Shown: positions 16,415 through 25,730, counted from the first letter of the stretch. The stretch: 64,000 nt of DNA from Oscillospiraceae bacterium (GCA_017458065.1 JAFTGD010000020.1:1-64000); one strand, 5' to 3'. The notes: generated by a model not told the origin, from the sequence alone. Made by a program: numbers and translations.

Positions 16415-16524
16415 CTATAACAAAGGCCCGCAGGCTTTTACCTCGGGATCCGTTTCCGGTGTCTCCGCCCACGGCGGAGGATACCATCTTATAACAAAGG
16501 CCCGCAGGCTTTCACCTGCGGGCC
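16415..16524 (-). repeat. Duplicated htrA terminator
   Basis: The second copy (about 16489-16524) is a 10-bp stem GGCCCGCAGG/CCTGCGGGCC that on the minus strand is followed by TTTGTTAT and terminates htrA. A first, decayed copy of the same sequence lies at 16415-16448, about 74 bases away. Between them is a third small hairpin (TCCGCC CAC GGCGGA). Confidence 0.6.
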
Positions 16525-16576
16525 TCCGTTAAAGGGAGAAAAGAGAGGATAAGGAGTAGAAAAGTATCAGTGTGAT

Positions 16577-17959
16577 TCAGCTGTTTTCGGGCGTCGCCTC
16601 GTCAAAGGTGATGGGGACTTGGATTTCTTCCCCGGCCCGGTACACGCTCACTTCTGTCGAATCAAAGGCCGAGAAGTGGCGCAGGGCCTGCTTCAGCTCG
16701 TCATACGCGCCGACCGGGTACTCGCCCACCGCCGTGATAATGTCCCCGATCCGGAGCCCGGCTCTGTCCGCCGCACTGCCGGCGGTGACCTCGGCGATAT
16801 ACGCGCCGAGAGGCATCCCGTAATACTGGCTGTACATGGAGTTATAGCGGTTATCAAGGCTCACGCCCATAAAGGCTTTCCCGGTGACATAGCCTTTGGT
16901 GATCAGATCGTCCGCGATATCGGCCGCGTCATTGATGGGGATCGCAAAGCCCAGGCCCTCCACACCGGAGGAGGAATACTTTGCGGTGACGATCCCGACG
17001 ACTCTTCCATTGGCATCATACACCGGTCCGCCGGAGTTGCCCTCGTTTACCGCGGCGTCGACCTGGAACATGTTGATCGACTCGCTCTCCTTGGTGTTGA
17101 TCACCCGGTCCAGTGCGCTGACATGGCCGGTCGACATGCTGAATTCCAGCTCGCCGAGCGGGTTGCCCACCGCGTAGACCGCGTCGCCGACGCGGAGCTG
17201 ATCGCTGTTGCCGAACACGGCGGGATTCAGTCCGTCCGCTTCGATCTTCAGAATTGCGATGTCGTTCTGTGCTTCGACCCCGACGATCGAGGCGCTGTAC
17301 TTGGTCCCGTCATAGGTCATCACTTCGATTTCAAAGCGGCCGTTATAAGCGTCTTCCACGACATGGAAGTTGGTCATGATGTAGCCGTCGTCCGAGATGA
17401 GAAAGCCGGAACCGCTGACCGCGCCGGAACTGGTCATCCCGAAGAAGTTGGTCCTCGTGACCTCGGTCCGGATGCCGACCACCTGGTTCTTGGCCTGCTC
17501 ATAGATGTCAGCCGGATTCATCCCGGCCGCGAGCATCGACGCGCCCGCATCTCTGTCGCCCATTGCCCCGGATGCGGCCGCCGCCTCGGCTTCCTGCCGC
17601 TCCGTCTCATAGGCCGTGATACTGCTCTCGAGCGCCTCAAGACGCCCGTTCAGGCGCGCACCTGTCCACGCGGCGCCGCAGGCGCCGCCCAGCAGCCCCG
17701 CTGCCAGGATGGCGCAGATAATCGCAGCGGTATGGCCCCCGGCCTTCTTCTGATGTCTCGGCCGGGCTTCTCTCGCCGTGCGCTCGGGAGGCGTATAGTA
17801 GCGGGGAGGGACCGTACTCTCCCCGACGGGTTCATAGTGTGCGTCGGAATAATCCTCACGCTGAAAACCGGTCCGATAATCGGAGGCTTCAGTTCTTCCG
17901 GACCGTCCTGTAACAGGATCGCTCTCACGGGAGTAGACCTTCACATCCTGTTCATCCAT
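16577..17959 (-). CDS. htrA: HtrA/DegP-family serine protease
   Basis: 460 residues. A hydrophilic cytoplasmic N-terminus of about 75 residues, one membrane segment (77-99), then a trypsin-like domain with triad His199 (NFHVVED), Asp233 (QNDIAIL) and Ser309 (NEGNSGGP), and a C-terminal PDZ domain (about 365-450, GSAADRAGLRIGDIIT). HtrA proteases degrade or refold damaged proteins at the outer membrane face. The layout matches Gram-positive HtrA. It is monocistronic, with terminator at 16489-16524. No clear promoter was picked out. Confidence 0.9.
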   Translation of the reverse strand: MDEQDVKVYSRESDPVTGRSGRTEASDYRTGFQREDYSDAHYEPVGESTVPPRYYTPPERTAREARPRHQKKAGGHTAAIICAILAAGLLGGACGAAWTGARLNGRLEALESSITAYETERQEAEAAAASGAMGDRDAGASMLAAGMNPADIYEQAKNQVVGIRTEVTRTNFFGMTSSGAVSGSGFLISDDGYIMTNFHVVEDAYNGRFEIEVMTYDGTKYSASIVGVEAQNDIAILKIEADGLNPAVFGNSDQLRVGDAVYAVGNPLGELEFSMSTGHVSALDRVINTKESESINMFQVDAAVNEGNSGGPVYDANGRVVGIVTAKYSSSGVEGLGFAIPINDAADIADDLITKGYVTGKAFMGVSLDNRYNSMYSQYYGMPLGAYIAEVTAGSAADRAGLRIGDIITAVGEYPVGAYDELKQALRHFSAFDSTEVSVYRAGEEIQVPITFDEATPENS

Positions 17960-18041
17960 GGTGACTGCCCTCTTTCCGTTTTCTGATCATACAATACAGA
18001 GCAATTATGACACCGGAATGAACAAATATAAAAAGAAATAT

Positions 18042-18076
18042 GAAAAATCACCATGGTCTTTCCATGGTGATTTTTC
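18042..18076. terminator. Bidirectional terminator
   Basis: A perfect 15-bp stem (18042-18056 with 18062-18076), A-rich on one side and T-rich on the other, after the ABC permease stop. Confidence 0.85.
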
Positions 18077-18090
18077 CTGGTTTTTCTGCT

Positions 18091-19998
18091 TCAGGCGAGG
18101 GGCAGAGCGGCGTCGGTTCTTGCTTCATACACATCCGCCATATTCTCCCATTCCAGGTCGCAGTGCTCCTCGATCCACTCGAGGCAGCGTTCGGAGAAGG
18201 TGAACACACGATAGCTGTGATACCAGTAATGAGGATCGTGCAGGCGCAGCTGGTCGAAGAGATTGATGTCGATCCGGAGATTGGTCTGCGTTTTGAGGTT
18301 CTCCTCCGTGTCCGCAATGGTAAAGAGGCTGAGATTGCCGTCCGCCGCGTCGGGCAGCATGGCGGTGTTCCAGAGCTCCACGGTCTCTTCCGGTGTCAGA
18401 CGGTAGGAATGCTCGACGCCGCCGTCCGCGGTCTCCTTCTCGATCACGGCGTAGTTGATAAACTGTTCCTCCATGGGGAGATCGGGCTTCATCCGGCTCT
18501 GGATCCCCTCGGCCGTGTTCAGCAGCGCTCTCACCTGTCCCATGACGCTCTCCGGCCGGTCCACATCCTCGGCGCGGAAATGGAGCGTGTACATCCTTGT
18601 GAGACTTCTCCCGTCCTTCATGACGTATCGGATCGGCAGCCAGTAGCTGAACACCTGTTGGGGGTCCAGTCCTCCCCACGCATCGCCTGTCGCGTCATAT
18701 TCGGTAGTCGCGAAAGCCGTTTCCCCGCTGTAGAGGATCATGTAGTCGCTGTTCCCGTCGTAAAGCGCCTTGTTCTCGATGATCCGTCGGTGCAGTTCGG
18801 CGGCAGCGTGGATATTCGCCGGGTCAGAAAAGACCGTATTGTCATTGCTGAGCTCCACTTTTTCGACCTTATCCAAATCCGGGATTCTCCGCTCGAACCC
18901 CGTGAGATCGCTCTCCGCGGCCACAACCGTCAGGATGCAGACCGCGCAGACAATGACGAGTCCCTTCCACGGCAGCGGGAGAACACGGACCGAACGCCGG
19001 ATCATCATCTCCGCTATCAGCCATCCCAGGAATGCGCCGATCTGCAGCAGCGCCGCCATCATCCAGGCCGCTTTTGCGCCGGATACCGTAATGCGAAAGA
19101 AATTGGAGTTCATCACGGCTGCGAACACGAACGCTGCGCCAAAACCCATGCAGTAGCGGAAAACCGGTTTCAGGATCGGGATTGCCACGAAGTCGGATAC
19201 CGCCTCCATACGGCGCTTCCGGTAGAGCAGCACCGCAAGCACAGAAAACACAAGACCCGCAGCCGCGTATGCCGCAAGCACTCCCATTCCCTCCAGGCGG
19301 ACTTCCACCGGGTAGTTTCGGGTCACGTTAAGCTTATCGGCGATGTTTGCAATCGGCGAGAGAAAGTAAAACTGCATTTTCTCGGTGGTCATCCCGTAAA
19401 TCAGCGTCGCCAGACAGTTCCTCACGCACGTCTCAAACACGATTGCGGTCAGATTCAGCACCGCGTAGACCAGAGGCAGGATGATAATATTGCCTGTAAG
19501 CTGAGCGCAGAAGACCGCAAAGCCGTAGAAGGCCAGAAGGCCCAGCGCCGCGCAGGCCAGCCACTCCAGGAAACACGCCGGGCTGATCCCGCTCTTCAGA
19601 GACAGCAGCAGCGTGATGCCCGCTACCAGCACCTGGCAGGCCAGCATGGGGATCAGCCCCGTCAGGTATACCGTCAGGAACAGGCTCTCCCGCTTCACAG
19701 GAAGGCTGTTCATCAACGTGTTGCCGCGGCTGTTGTACATATAGCCAAAGAGCACCATCACCGCCAGAATGCCGACCACAACGCTGGCCCGCGCCTGGAA
19801 TACCGCGTTATTATAGATCAGTTCCTTTGCATTGTAGAGAAAACTCTCGGTATCCCAGCGGCTTCTCTGGACAAAACTCAGCACGTTGACGGTAAAGGTC
19901 ACGATCAGATAGCCCAGATACACCGCCCACAGGGGCCAGCAGCGCCGAATGGCGTTTCGGAATACAGGCCGGTTAAAGGACAAAGTTCTTGAATTCAT
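18091..19998 (-). CDS. ABC transporter permease (GntR-linked, YtrA-type operon)
   Basis: 635 residues. Residues about 15-390 contain roughly ten hydrophobic helices; about 400-635 form a large soluble domain. This is the layout of DUF6449-type permeases encoded with YtrA-like regulators. The substrate is unknown; relatives respond to cell-envelope stress. ATG 19998 follows GGGAGGG and overlaps the ATPase gene by 26 bases; the longer open frame upstream is ATPase coding sequence. It is the last gene of the gntR-ATPase-permease operon and ends at the terminator 18042-18076. Confidence 0.75.
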   Translation of the reverse strand: MNSRTLSFNRPVFRNAIRRCWPLWAVYLGYLIVTFTVNVLSFVQRSRWDTESFLYNAKELIYNNAVFQARASVVVGILAVMVLFGYMYNSRGNTLMNSLPVKRESLFLTVYLTGLIPMLACQVLVAGITLLLSLKSGISPACFLEWLACAALGLLAFYGFAVFCAQLTGNIIILPLVYAVLNLTAIVFETCVRNCLATLIYGMTTEKMQFYFLSPIANIADKLNVTRNYPVEVRLEGMGVLAAYAAAGLVFSVLAVLLYRKRRMEAVSDFVAIPILKPVFRYCMGFGAAFVFAAVMNSNFFRITVSGAKAAWMMAALLQIGAFLGWLIAEMMIRRSVRVLPLPWKGLVIVCAVCILTVVAAESDLTGFERRIPDLDKVEKVELSNDNTVFSDPANIHAAAELHRRIIENKALYDGNSDYMILYSGETAFATTEYDATGDAWGGLDPQQVFSYWLPIRYVMKDGRSLTRMYTLHFRAEDVDRPESVMGQVRALLNTAEGIQSRMKPDLPMEEQFINYAVIEKETADGGVEHSYRLTPEETVELWNTAMLPDAADGNLSLFTIADTEENLKTQTNLRIDINLFDQLRLHDPHYWYHSYRVFTFSERCLEWIEEHCDLEWENMADVYEARTDAALPLA

Positions 19999-20866
19999 GT
20001 TCTGTCCCTCCCAGTTCATAGATAAAGATTTCCTCCAGCGTAAGCGGCAGCACATCCTGATAGATCGGCTCGCTGGCCGCAAGTCTTTCAGTCAGTTCCT
20101 CCGCCTTTCCCCGCAGGATCAGCTGCTGCAGTCTGCCGCTCATGCTTTGATGCAGGATCTCCAGCCCTTCCGGCAGGCTTTTGTCCTCCGGCAGGACCAG
20201 CTGGATCTTGACGATGTTCTCCTGCAGTTCGCTGAGACTGCGCTCCAGCAGCATCCTGCCCCGGTTCATGATCCCCACATGGTCGCAGACGTCTTCCAGC
20301 TCTCGCAGGTTATGCGAAGAGACCAGCACCGTCACACCGCGTTCCGCAACATCATCCAGCAGCAGACTCCAGACCTTTCTCCGGTTCACCGGATCGAGAC
20401 CGTCGACCGGTTCGTCCAGGATGACGATTTCCGGCCGCTGCGCCAGCGCAAAGTGAAACGCGGCCAGCTTCTGCTCGCCTTTGGAGAGCTTGCGCATCAT
20501 CTGCTTCCCGTCCAGAGCAAACTGTTTGGAGAGCGCGTCGTAATAGGCCCGGTCGAAGCGGGGATACACCGCCTCATAAAAGCGCCGCATATCGTCCACG
20601 GTGGATTGGCTCCAATACGGGATCTCATCGGGGATATAGGCGATTTTTTCTTTCACGGCGGGGTTTTCAAACACGGGCTCGCCGTCGATGCGGATCTCGC
20701 CCGCATCCTGCCGATAAATCCCCGTGAGGTGACGGATCAGGGTGCTCTTTCCCGCGCCGTTCGGGCCGACCAGTCCGTAGACGGCGGCTTTCGGAACAGA
20801 CAGGTTCAATCCGTCCAGCGCCTTTGTCTGCTCAAAACTCTTTACCAGATCAGTGACCTGAATCAT
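19973..20866 (-). CDS. ABC transporter ATPase subunit
   Basis: 297 residues. Walker A is GPNGAGKST, Walker B VILDEPVDGLD, and the H-loop SSHNL is present. The signature reads LSKGEQ in place of LSGGQ, as is common in this exporter subfamily. It powers the permease encoded directly downstream. ATG 20866 follows GGAGG; the first nine codons of the longer frame overlap the gntR gene and are not needed. The last 26 bases overlap the permease start, so the two are coupled. Confidence 0.85.
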   Translation of the reverse strand: MIQVTDLVKSFEQTKALDGLNLSVPKAAVYGLVGPNGAGKSTLIRHLTGIYRQDAGEIRIDGEPVFENPAVKEKIAYIPDEIPYWSQSTVDDMRRFYEAVYPRFDRAYYDALSKQFALDGKQMMRKLSKGEQKLAAFHFALAQRPEIVILDEPVDGLDPVNRRKVWSLLLDDVAERGVTVLVSSHNLRELEDVCDHVGIMNRGRMLLERSLSELQENIVKIQLVLPEDKSLPEGLEILHQSMSGRLQQLILRGKAEELTERLAASEPIYQDVLPLTLEEIFIYELGGTEHEFKNFVL

Positions 20867-21224
20867 TTTCCGGTCCTCCTTCCACACATGCAATCATGGT
20901 CTCTCTGTCCACGCCCAGCTGTCGCAGCTCCCGGCTGATCTGCCCAAGCTGCTGCAGAAGCTCCTGACGCCGGGCAGCCGCGGCGCCGCTGGCGTCCGTC
21001 ACAAAGCTGCCCTTTCCGGGAACGGAACAGATATATCCCTCCTGCTCCAGCTCCCGATAAGCGCGCTGAATGGTATTCGGGTTGATGGCCAGGCTGGTCG
21101 CAAGCTCCCTCACGGAGGGCATGCGCTCATCCGGACGGAGTACCCCGGTGAAGATCAGCTTGCGAAAGCCGTCTTTGACCTGCTCATAGATGGGGCGTGG
21201 GTCGCGATAGTTGAGTTGGATCAA
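20850..21224 (-). CDS. GntR-family regulator, YtrA subfamily
   Basis: 124 residues. Residues 1-75 are a GntR winged helix (PIYEQVKDGF, MPSVRELATSLAINPNTI) and the short helical tail is typical of the YtrA subfamily, which represses its own ABC operon. The start is TTG 21224 with AAAGGGTGA before it; no suitable ATG exists. A consensus promoter (21274-21302) and a perfect 7+7 inverted repeat (21247-21273), fitting a YtrA operator, lie directly upstream. The gene overlaps the ATPase start by 17 bases. Confidence 0.85.
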   Translation of the reverse strand: MIQLNYRDPRPIYEQVKDGFRKLIFTGVLRPDERMPSVRELATSLAINPNTIQRAYRELEQEGYICSVPGKGSFVTDASGAAAARRQELLQQLGQISRELRQLGVDRETMIACVEGGPENDSGH

Positions 21225-21246
21225 ACAGATCACCCTTTCGGATTTC

Positions 21247-21273
21247 AACCGTATTAGCACTATTAGTACGGTT
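21247..21273. promoter_or_regulatory. Probable GntR/YtrA operator
   Basis: Inverted repeat AACCGTA (21247-21253) and TACGGTT (21267-21273) with a 13-base centre, placed between the -10 box and the gntR start. Confidence 0.6.
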
Positions 21274-21302
21274 AATATAGCAAAATTGCTGCCCATTGTC
21301 AA
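21274..21302 (-). promoter_or_regulatory. Promoter of the gntR-ABC operon
   Basis: On the minus strand TTGACA (21302-21297), 17-base spacer, TATATT (21279-21274). The -35 box is part of one copy of the 21296-21510 repeat. Confidence 0.7.
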
Positions 21303-21510
21303 GAGCAGCAATTCTTAATATTTGTACTCATGTCAAGAGCAGCTGTTCTACATTTAATATCCCCCGCCGGAGGCGGGGATACTGTATTCAGATCAAGAAC
21401 AGCTTTTCTTAATTCTTGTGTTCAGGTCAAGGGTAGCTTTCTAATATTAAGATCCCCCGCCGGAGGCGGGGGAACCTGTACTCATGTCAGAAGCAGCAAT
21501 TCTTAATAGG
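21296..21510. repeat. Local array of five degenerate ~33-bp repeats with two GC-rich palindromes
   Basis: Five copies of a unit with core TCAAGAGCAGCTNTTCTTAA start near 21296, 21324, 21384, 21418 and 21478. Two identical palindromes (CCCCGCCGGAGGCGGGG) are interspersed at about 21361-21378 and 21454-21471. It fills the gap between plsY and the GntR operon. A possible further copy is at 1-20. Not a CRISPR: units vary and there are no uniform spacers. Confidence 0.7.
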
Positions 21511-21530
21511 AACAGAACTTCAAAGATCTG

Positions 21531-22139
21531 TTATTGTTTTTTCTCCGGGTCGGCCGCGCGGAAGTCCGGCTCTGTCCCGGACTGGAGACGCTTGATATTC
21601 GCATCATGGCGGCTGATCGCCAGCACGGCTGAGTATACAGCCAGCGCAATCATCGGCGCCTTCGGCGCAAAGATCCAGGTCGCGATGACGATTGCCACCG
21701 CCGCCGAGATCGACCCGACAGAGACCTTCCTGCTGATGAGAGCGCCGATCAGGAACACCGCGACAATCGCCGCACCGACCCGCCAGTCGATCATGAAGCC
21801 GACCGCAGCGCCGGTGGCGATCCCCTTTCCGCCCTTGAAGTTATGGAAGAGCGGGAAGCAATGCCCCGACATCACCGCGATACCGCCAAGACAGACGCCC
21901 ATATCGCCGAGGAGACGACGTCCGATCCACATTGCCGCAAAGGCCTTCAGCACATCGAAGGCCAGCGTCGCGACGCCTGCCGCCCAGCCGAACACCCTCG
22001 TCATGTTGGTAGCGCCTGCGTTGCCGCTCCCCTGCTTGCGGATATCGCGGCCGAGCAGCCTGGAGAGAATAATGGAAAAATTCAAAGAACCGAGCAGATA
22101 TCCGCCTGCAAGAACGATGAGCCAATACAGGATCTTCAT
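21531..22139 (-). CDS. plsY: Glycerol-3-phosphate acyltransferase PlsY
   Basis: 202 residues, polytopic membrane protein. It transfers acyl from acyl-phosphate to glycerol-3-phosphate, the first step of phospholipid synthesis in Gram-positives. The three family motifs are clear: GSGNAGATNMTR near residue 38, HCFPLFHNFKGGKG near 95-108 and a third near 140-150. Five or so hydrophobic helices are visible. It lies 12 bases after the COG2426 gene and is probably cotranscribed with it from 22758. Confidence 0.93.
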   Translation of the reverse strand: MKILYWLIVLAGGYLLGSLNFSIILSRLLGRDIRKQGSGNAGATNMTRVFGWAAGVATLAFDVLKAFAAMWIGRRLLGDMGVCLGGIAVMSGHCFPLFHNFKGGKGIATGAAVGFMIDWRVGAAIVAVFLIGALISRKVSVGSISAAVAIVIATWIFAPKAPMIALAVYSAVLAISRHDANIKRLQSGTEPDFRAADPEKKQ

Positions 22140-22151
22140 AAGTCACCCCTG

Positions 22152-22631
22152 TCAGAAGATATGAATCACTCCATACGTCAGTCCGGTAACGATAAGGCCG
22201 GCGATGCAGACCCCGATCAGAATAATCGGGACAGCCTGTTTCAGCCGCATGTTCATCAGCGCTGCAATCAGAGCGCCCGTCCAGGCACCGGTTCCGGGGG
22301 CGGGGATTGCGACAAAGAGCAGCAGGCCCCAGGGGCCGTAGCGCTCCACGGTACCGCTCTTCGACTCCGCGCGATTTTCCAGCTTCGTGACAACACGGTC
22401 CATCCAGGGCCAGTGCTTCCGGAGCCAGGCAAAAATCTTCTTGATAAAAATGATGATGAATGGGACCGGCAGCATGTTTCCCAGCACCGTGGCCAGATAG
22501 GCGAGCGGCCATGAGAGGCCGGAAGTGATCGCGACAGGAAGACCTCCGCGCAGTTCCACGACCGGAACCATGGAGATCAGCATTGCCCATATGAACTTGC
22601 CGGCCGTTGTGCCGGTCAGCCATTCCATCAT
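22152..22631 (-). CDS. Small multidrug-export-family (COG2426) membrane protein
   Basis: 159 residues with four to five hydrophobic helices. It carries the family signature ELRGGLPVAI near residue 25 and PAPGTGAWTGALIAAL near 105-120. The family is named for putative drug export, but its substrate is unproven; it is distantly like DedA proteins. ATG 22631 is chosen (GTGAGG six bases upstream) over a GTG at 22643. It is 12 bases upstream of plsY. Confidence 0.75.
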   Translation of the reverse strand: MMEWLTGTTAGKFIWAMLISMVPVVELRGGLPVAITSGLSWPLAYLATVLGNMLPVPFIIIFIKKIFAWLRKHWPWMDRVVTKLENRAESKSGTVERYGPWGLLLFVAIPAPGTGAWTGALIAALMNMRLKQAVPIILIGVCIAGLIVTGLTYGVIHIF

Positions 22632-22729
22632 CTCAAACCTCACGCTGCCAAAACTGCCTTCTTCGGGGTATTCTGAAACCGAAAGCCGACTTTCAGCTTC
22701 GCAATATCCCTGCGAAACGCTTATTTGTT

Positions 22730-22758
22730 AATATAACATATGCCGTCGCAAGAAGCAA
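22730..22758 (-). promoter_or_regulatory. Promoter of the COG2426-plsY operon
   Basis: On the minus strand TTGCTT (22758-22753), 17-base spacer, TATATT (22735-22730). It overlaps a hairpin (22738-22746 with 22758-22766) that may be the end of the regulator gene transcript or an operator. Confidence 0.5.
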
Positions 22759-22809
22759 CGGCATATCATGTAAAGAAGTTTTAAATATTTTTTTGTCAGG
22801 GCGTGAACA

Positions 22810-23472
22810 TCAGCCGTCAATCGGCTCCATATGCTCCATCCGGTCCATGGCGTTTCTCACATGCGTGATCACCGCCGCCTCCGCCCGGTCCGGGTCGTGG
22901 GCGGCCAGCGCTTCATAGATCGCCATATGCTCGTCATTGGACTGCAGCGCCCGGCTCTGCTTGCTGATCGAGGCCATGCGGAACTTGGTCATCTTTTTAT
23001 GCAGGCGGATCAGCACGTCCATATAGGCCTTGCTCCCACAGGAGCGGTAAAGCAGCTCGTGAAACTGCGAATCCAGATTCTTGGTATGCTCGGAACTGCT
23101 GTTCCCCTGCTTGTCGATGTAATAGCGCTGCAGCTCGGTCAGCTCCAGCAGTTCGGAGAGCTGCTCGTCGGTGATGTTCATGGCGGCGCGCCGCGCGGCC
23201 TCTCCCTCCAGATGCAGGCGGATATCGTACATATCCAGCATGTCGCCGCTGGAGATGCCGATCACCTCCATGCCGCGTCCGCTCTCCGCCAGCAGATTCT
23301 CCTGCTCCAGGCGCAGCAGCGCCTCACGGATCGGCGTGCGGCTGACATCCAGCTCTTTGGAGAGCCTAAGCTCGCTCAGCACCTCTCCCCGCCTGTACTT
23401 GCCTGAGAGAATGTCCCGCTCCAGCTGGTCGAAGATCTGGTCCGCGATGGAGATATTCCGGTGTTCTTTCAT
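22810..23472 (-). CDS. GntR-family regulator with FCD domain
   Basis: 220 residues: winged helix at 1-75 (GEVLSELRLSKEL, RTPIREALLRLEQENLL) and a C-terminal FCD ligand domain with metal-binding residues (D-x3-R in DIRLHLEG, the later FHELL and H-x3 segments). FCD regulators usually sense a small carboxylate and control its catabolism, but no such operon is adjacent. ATG 23472 is used because the promoter -10 box lies at 23523-23528, which excludes the longer frame. A perfect TTGTATACAA operator overlaps the promoter, so it likely represses itself. Confidence 0.85.
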   Translation of the reverse strand: MKEHRNISIADQIFDQLERDILSGKYRRGEVLSELRLSKELDVSRTPIREALLRLEQENLLAESGRGMEVIGISSGDMLDMYDIRLHLEGEAARRAAMNITDEQLSELLELTELQRYYIDKQGNSSSEHTKNLDSQFHELLYRSCGSKAYMDVLIRLHKKMTKFRMASISKQSRALQSNDEHMAIYEALAAHDPDRAEAAVITHVRNAMDRMEHMEPIDG

Positions 23473-23512
23473 GCCTCTGTACTTCCCTGTTGATTTGATC
23501 GCATTTTGTATG

Positions 23513-23524
23513 ATTGTATACAAT
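23513..23524. promoter_or_regulatory. FCD/GntR operator
   Basis: Perfect 12-base palindrome ATTGTATACAAT, matching the TNGT-N2-ACNA type recognised by FadR-like regulators, overlapping the -10 box of the regulator gene. Confidence 0.6.
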
Positions 23525-23551
23525 TATAGCGCTGTAAGATATGCCTGTCAA
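23523..23551 (-). promoter_or_regulatory. Consensus promoter of the FCD regulator
   Basis: On the minus strand TTGACA (23551-23546), 17-base spacer, TATAAT (23528-23523): both boxes match consensus exactly. Confidence 0.8.
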
Positions 23552-23561
23552 GAGAAAATTG

Positions 23562-23606
23562 ACAGAAAAAGCACAGAGCAGGCGGTCGTTTCGGGCCGTC
23601 TGCTCT
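23562..23606 (-). terminator. Terminator of the gdpP-ftsH operon
   Basis: An 11-bp stem with one G-U pair (23575-23585 with 23596-23606); on the minus strand GTGCTTTTTC follows. Confidence 0.8.
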
Positions 23607-23624
23607 TGTCACTGGAATGGTTTT

Positions 23625-25730
23625 TTATTCTTCAGCGGGTTCTGTTTTCTCCGTCTGTGCTTCTTCTGCGTCCGGAGCGGGCGCCGCTTCCGGGGCCGCC
23701 TGCACAGTCTCTTCAGGCTGAGCCGCGGTCTCTGCAGCCGGTTCCGTTTGGGCTGCCGCTTCGTCAGGCGCTTCCGCCGGCTTTTCCTCGGCGTAGCCGT
23801 CTGTCATGGAGATCTTGCGGGCGGGGCGCTCGATGGTGCTGTCATGGCGCGCCTGCTTCCCGGCCTTGACCGACTCGGGCATGAACTCGCCGTGTTCGAA
23901 GTAGTAGTTGAACTCTTCCGCCTCGATGGTCTCGTGTACCAGCAGATACTCCGCGAGACCGCGCAGCTGGTCGGCGTGCTCATTCAGGATCGCCTCGCAG
24001 CGCTTTGCCGCTTCGTCGAATATGGCCTTGACCTCTTCGTCAATGATGGCGGCGGTCTCTTCGGAATAGCTCTTCGTCTGGCCGAAGTCACGTCCGATGA
24101 AGATGCTGTGTCCGGAGGTATCGTAGAGGATGGGTCCAAGACGTTCGCTCATGCCGTAGCGCATCACCATGTCGCGGGCAAGCGAGCTCGCCTGCTGGAT
24201 ATCGCCGGAAGCGCCGGTGGAGATGTCGTCCAGGAACAGCTTTTCCGCGGTTCTGCCACCGAGTGAGACCACGATGTTCTCAAACATCTCTTCCTTGGAA
24301 GTGAAGTTTTCCAGATCCTCCTGGGGACGGAACAGGGTAAAGCCGCCCGCGGGACCGCGCGGAATGATCGTGATATAGTGGACCGGGTCCACGTGCTCGC
24401 AGAACCTGGCAGCCACCGCGTGACCGGACTCGTGATAGGCCGTGAGGCGCTTTGCCTTGTCGCTCATCTTACGGCTCTTCTTCTCCGGGCCCATCTGGAC
24501 CTTCAGGATCGCCTCGTCGATGTCGTCCATGGTGATGAAGCGGTGCTTTCTCCGGACGGCGAGCAGGGCCGCCTCGTTCATGAGGTTCTCAAGATCCGCG
24601 CCGGCAAAGCCGGGAGTTCCCTTTGCAATGGAGTTGAGGTCCACATCGTCGCCGAGCTGTTTGTCTCTGGAGTGGATCTTCAGGATGGCCTCTCTGCCGC
24701 GGATATCCGGCAGGCCGACATAGACCTGGCGGTCAAAGCGTCCGGGACGCAGCAGGGCGTTGTCCAGGATATCGGCACGGTTCGTAGCCGCCATGACAAT
24801 GACGCCCTCGTTGGTGCCGAAGCCGTCCATCTCGACAAGCAGCTGGTTCAACGTCTGCTCTCTCTCATCGTGGCCGCCGCCGAGGCCGCTGCCTCTCTGG
24901 CGTCCCACCGCGTCGATCTCATCGATGAAAATGATGGCCGGGGCCGCTTTCTTGGCCTGCTCGAACAGGTCTCTCACACGGCCGGCACCGACGCCGACAT
25001 AGAGCTCGACAAAGTCAGAGCCCGAGATGGAGAGGAACTGTACGCCCGCCTCTCCGGCGACCGCCTTGGCAAGCAGGGTCTTACCGGTGCCCGGAGGGCC
25101 GACCAGCAGGACGCCTTTCGGGATCCTGGCGCCCATGGCCGTATAGGCCTTCGGGTCTTTCAGAAAGTCGACAATCTCCGAGAGTTCTTCCTTTTCCTCG
25201 TCGCAGCCTGCGACATCGGCAAAGGTCTTCTTGTTCTTCTCATCGCTGCCGAGTCTGGTTCTGGCCTTGCTGAAGCGGGCCACGCCGCCGGCGCCGCCGC
25301 CCATACGGTTCATCATGACGTACCACAGCGCCATGGCGCCGCCCATCAGGATGAGATATGGGACGATGCTGGCCCACCAGGGGACGACAAAGCCTTCGTT
25401 GTAATCATAGCTCTTCAGGACGCCCTTCTCGTGCTGCTCCATGATGAGCTCGTTAAAATCGTTGTAGAAGACGTTGAAGCTGTAGAGGTCATAGCTCTTC
25501 TCTTCGGTGGGATTCGCCGAGTCTCCGGTACGGAGCTGGAGAATGATCTTGCTGCCTTCGGTCGTGAAGGACTCTACCTTTTCCTGCTTGAAGAGGTCCA
25601 CCAGTTCCGAGTAGGTCTCGACCTGATCGGGTTCCGTGTCCTTGGTCATGGTAAAGATCACGGCAACCAGAATCAGCAGGAGAAGTACGTAAAAACCGAT
25701 GTCCCGCGCTCGATTGCGTTTAGGGTTCAA
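23625..25730 (-). CDS. ftsH: ATP-dependent zinc metalloprotease FtsH
   Basis: 701 residues. Two membrane segments (about 12-28 and 119-140) enclose an extracytoplasmic domain, then the AAA domain with Walker A GPPGTGKT (211-218) and Walker B IIFIDEID (266-273), and the protease with zinc site HESGH (433-437). It extracts and degrades membrane and short-lived cytosolic proteins. The C-terminus has an unusual 75-residue Ala/Pro/Glu-rich acidic tail (about 625-701). The start is TTG 25730: the frame is closed by TGA just upstream and GGATGTGA precedes it. It is last in the tilS-hpt-ftsH set. Confidence 0.95.
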   Translation of the reverse strand: MNPKRNRARDIGFYVLLLLILVAVIFTMTKDTEPDQVETYSELVDLFKQEKVESFTTEGSKIILQLRTGDSANPTEEKSYDLYSFNVFYNDFNELIMEQHEKGVLKSYDYNEGFVVPWWASIVPYLILMGGAMALWYVMMNRMGGGAGGVARFSKARTRLGSDEKNKKTFADVAGCDEEKEELSEIVDFLKDPKAYTAMGARIPKGVLLVGPPGTGKTLLAKAVAGEAGVQFLSISGSDFVELYVGVGAGRVRDLFEQAKKAAPAIIFIDEIDAVGRQRGSGLGGGHDEREQTLNQLLVEMDGFGTNEGVIVMAATNRADILDNALLRPGRFDRQVYVGLPDIRGREAILKIHSRDKQLGDDVDLNSIAKGTPGFAGADLENLMNEAALLAVRRKHRFITMDDIDEAILKVQMGPEKKSRKMSDKAKRLTAYHESGHAVAARFCEHVDPVHYITIIPRGPAGGFTLFRPQEDLENFTSKEEMFENIVVSLGGRTAEKLFLDDISTGASGDIQQASSLARDMVMRYGMSERLGPILYDTSGHSIFIGRDFGQTKSYSEETAAIIDEEVKAIFDEAAKRCEAILNEHADQLRGLAEYLLVHETIEAEEFNYYFEHGEFMPESVKAGKQARHDSTIERPARKISMTDGYAEEKPAEAPDEAAAQTEPAAETAAQPEETVQAAPEAAPAPDAEEAQTEKTEPAEE

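Noticed and set aside
18040-19992. 650-codon plus-strand open frame opposite the ABC permease
   Set aside because: Low-complexity His/Arg/Gln composition typical of an antisense frame; no domain or ribosome binding site.
21296-21510. CRISPR array
   Set aside because: Units are degenerate, the gaps are not unique spacers, GC palindromes recur and no cas genes are present.
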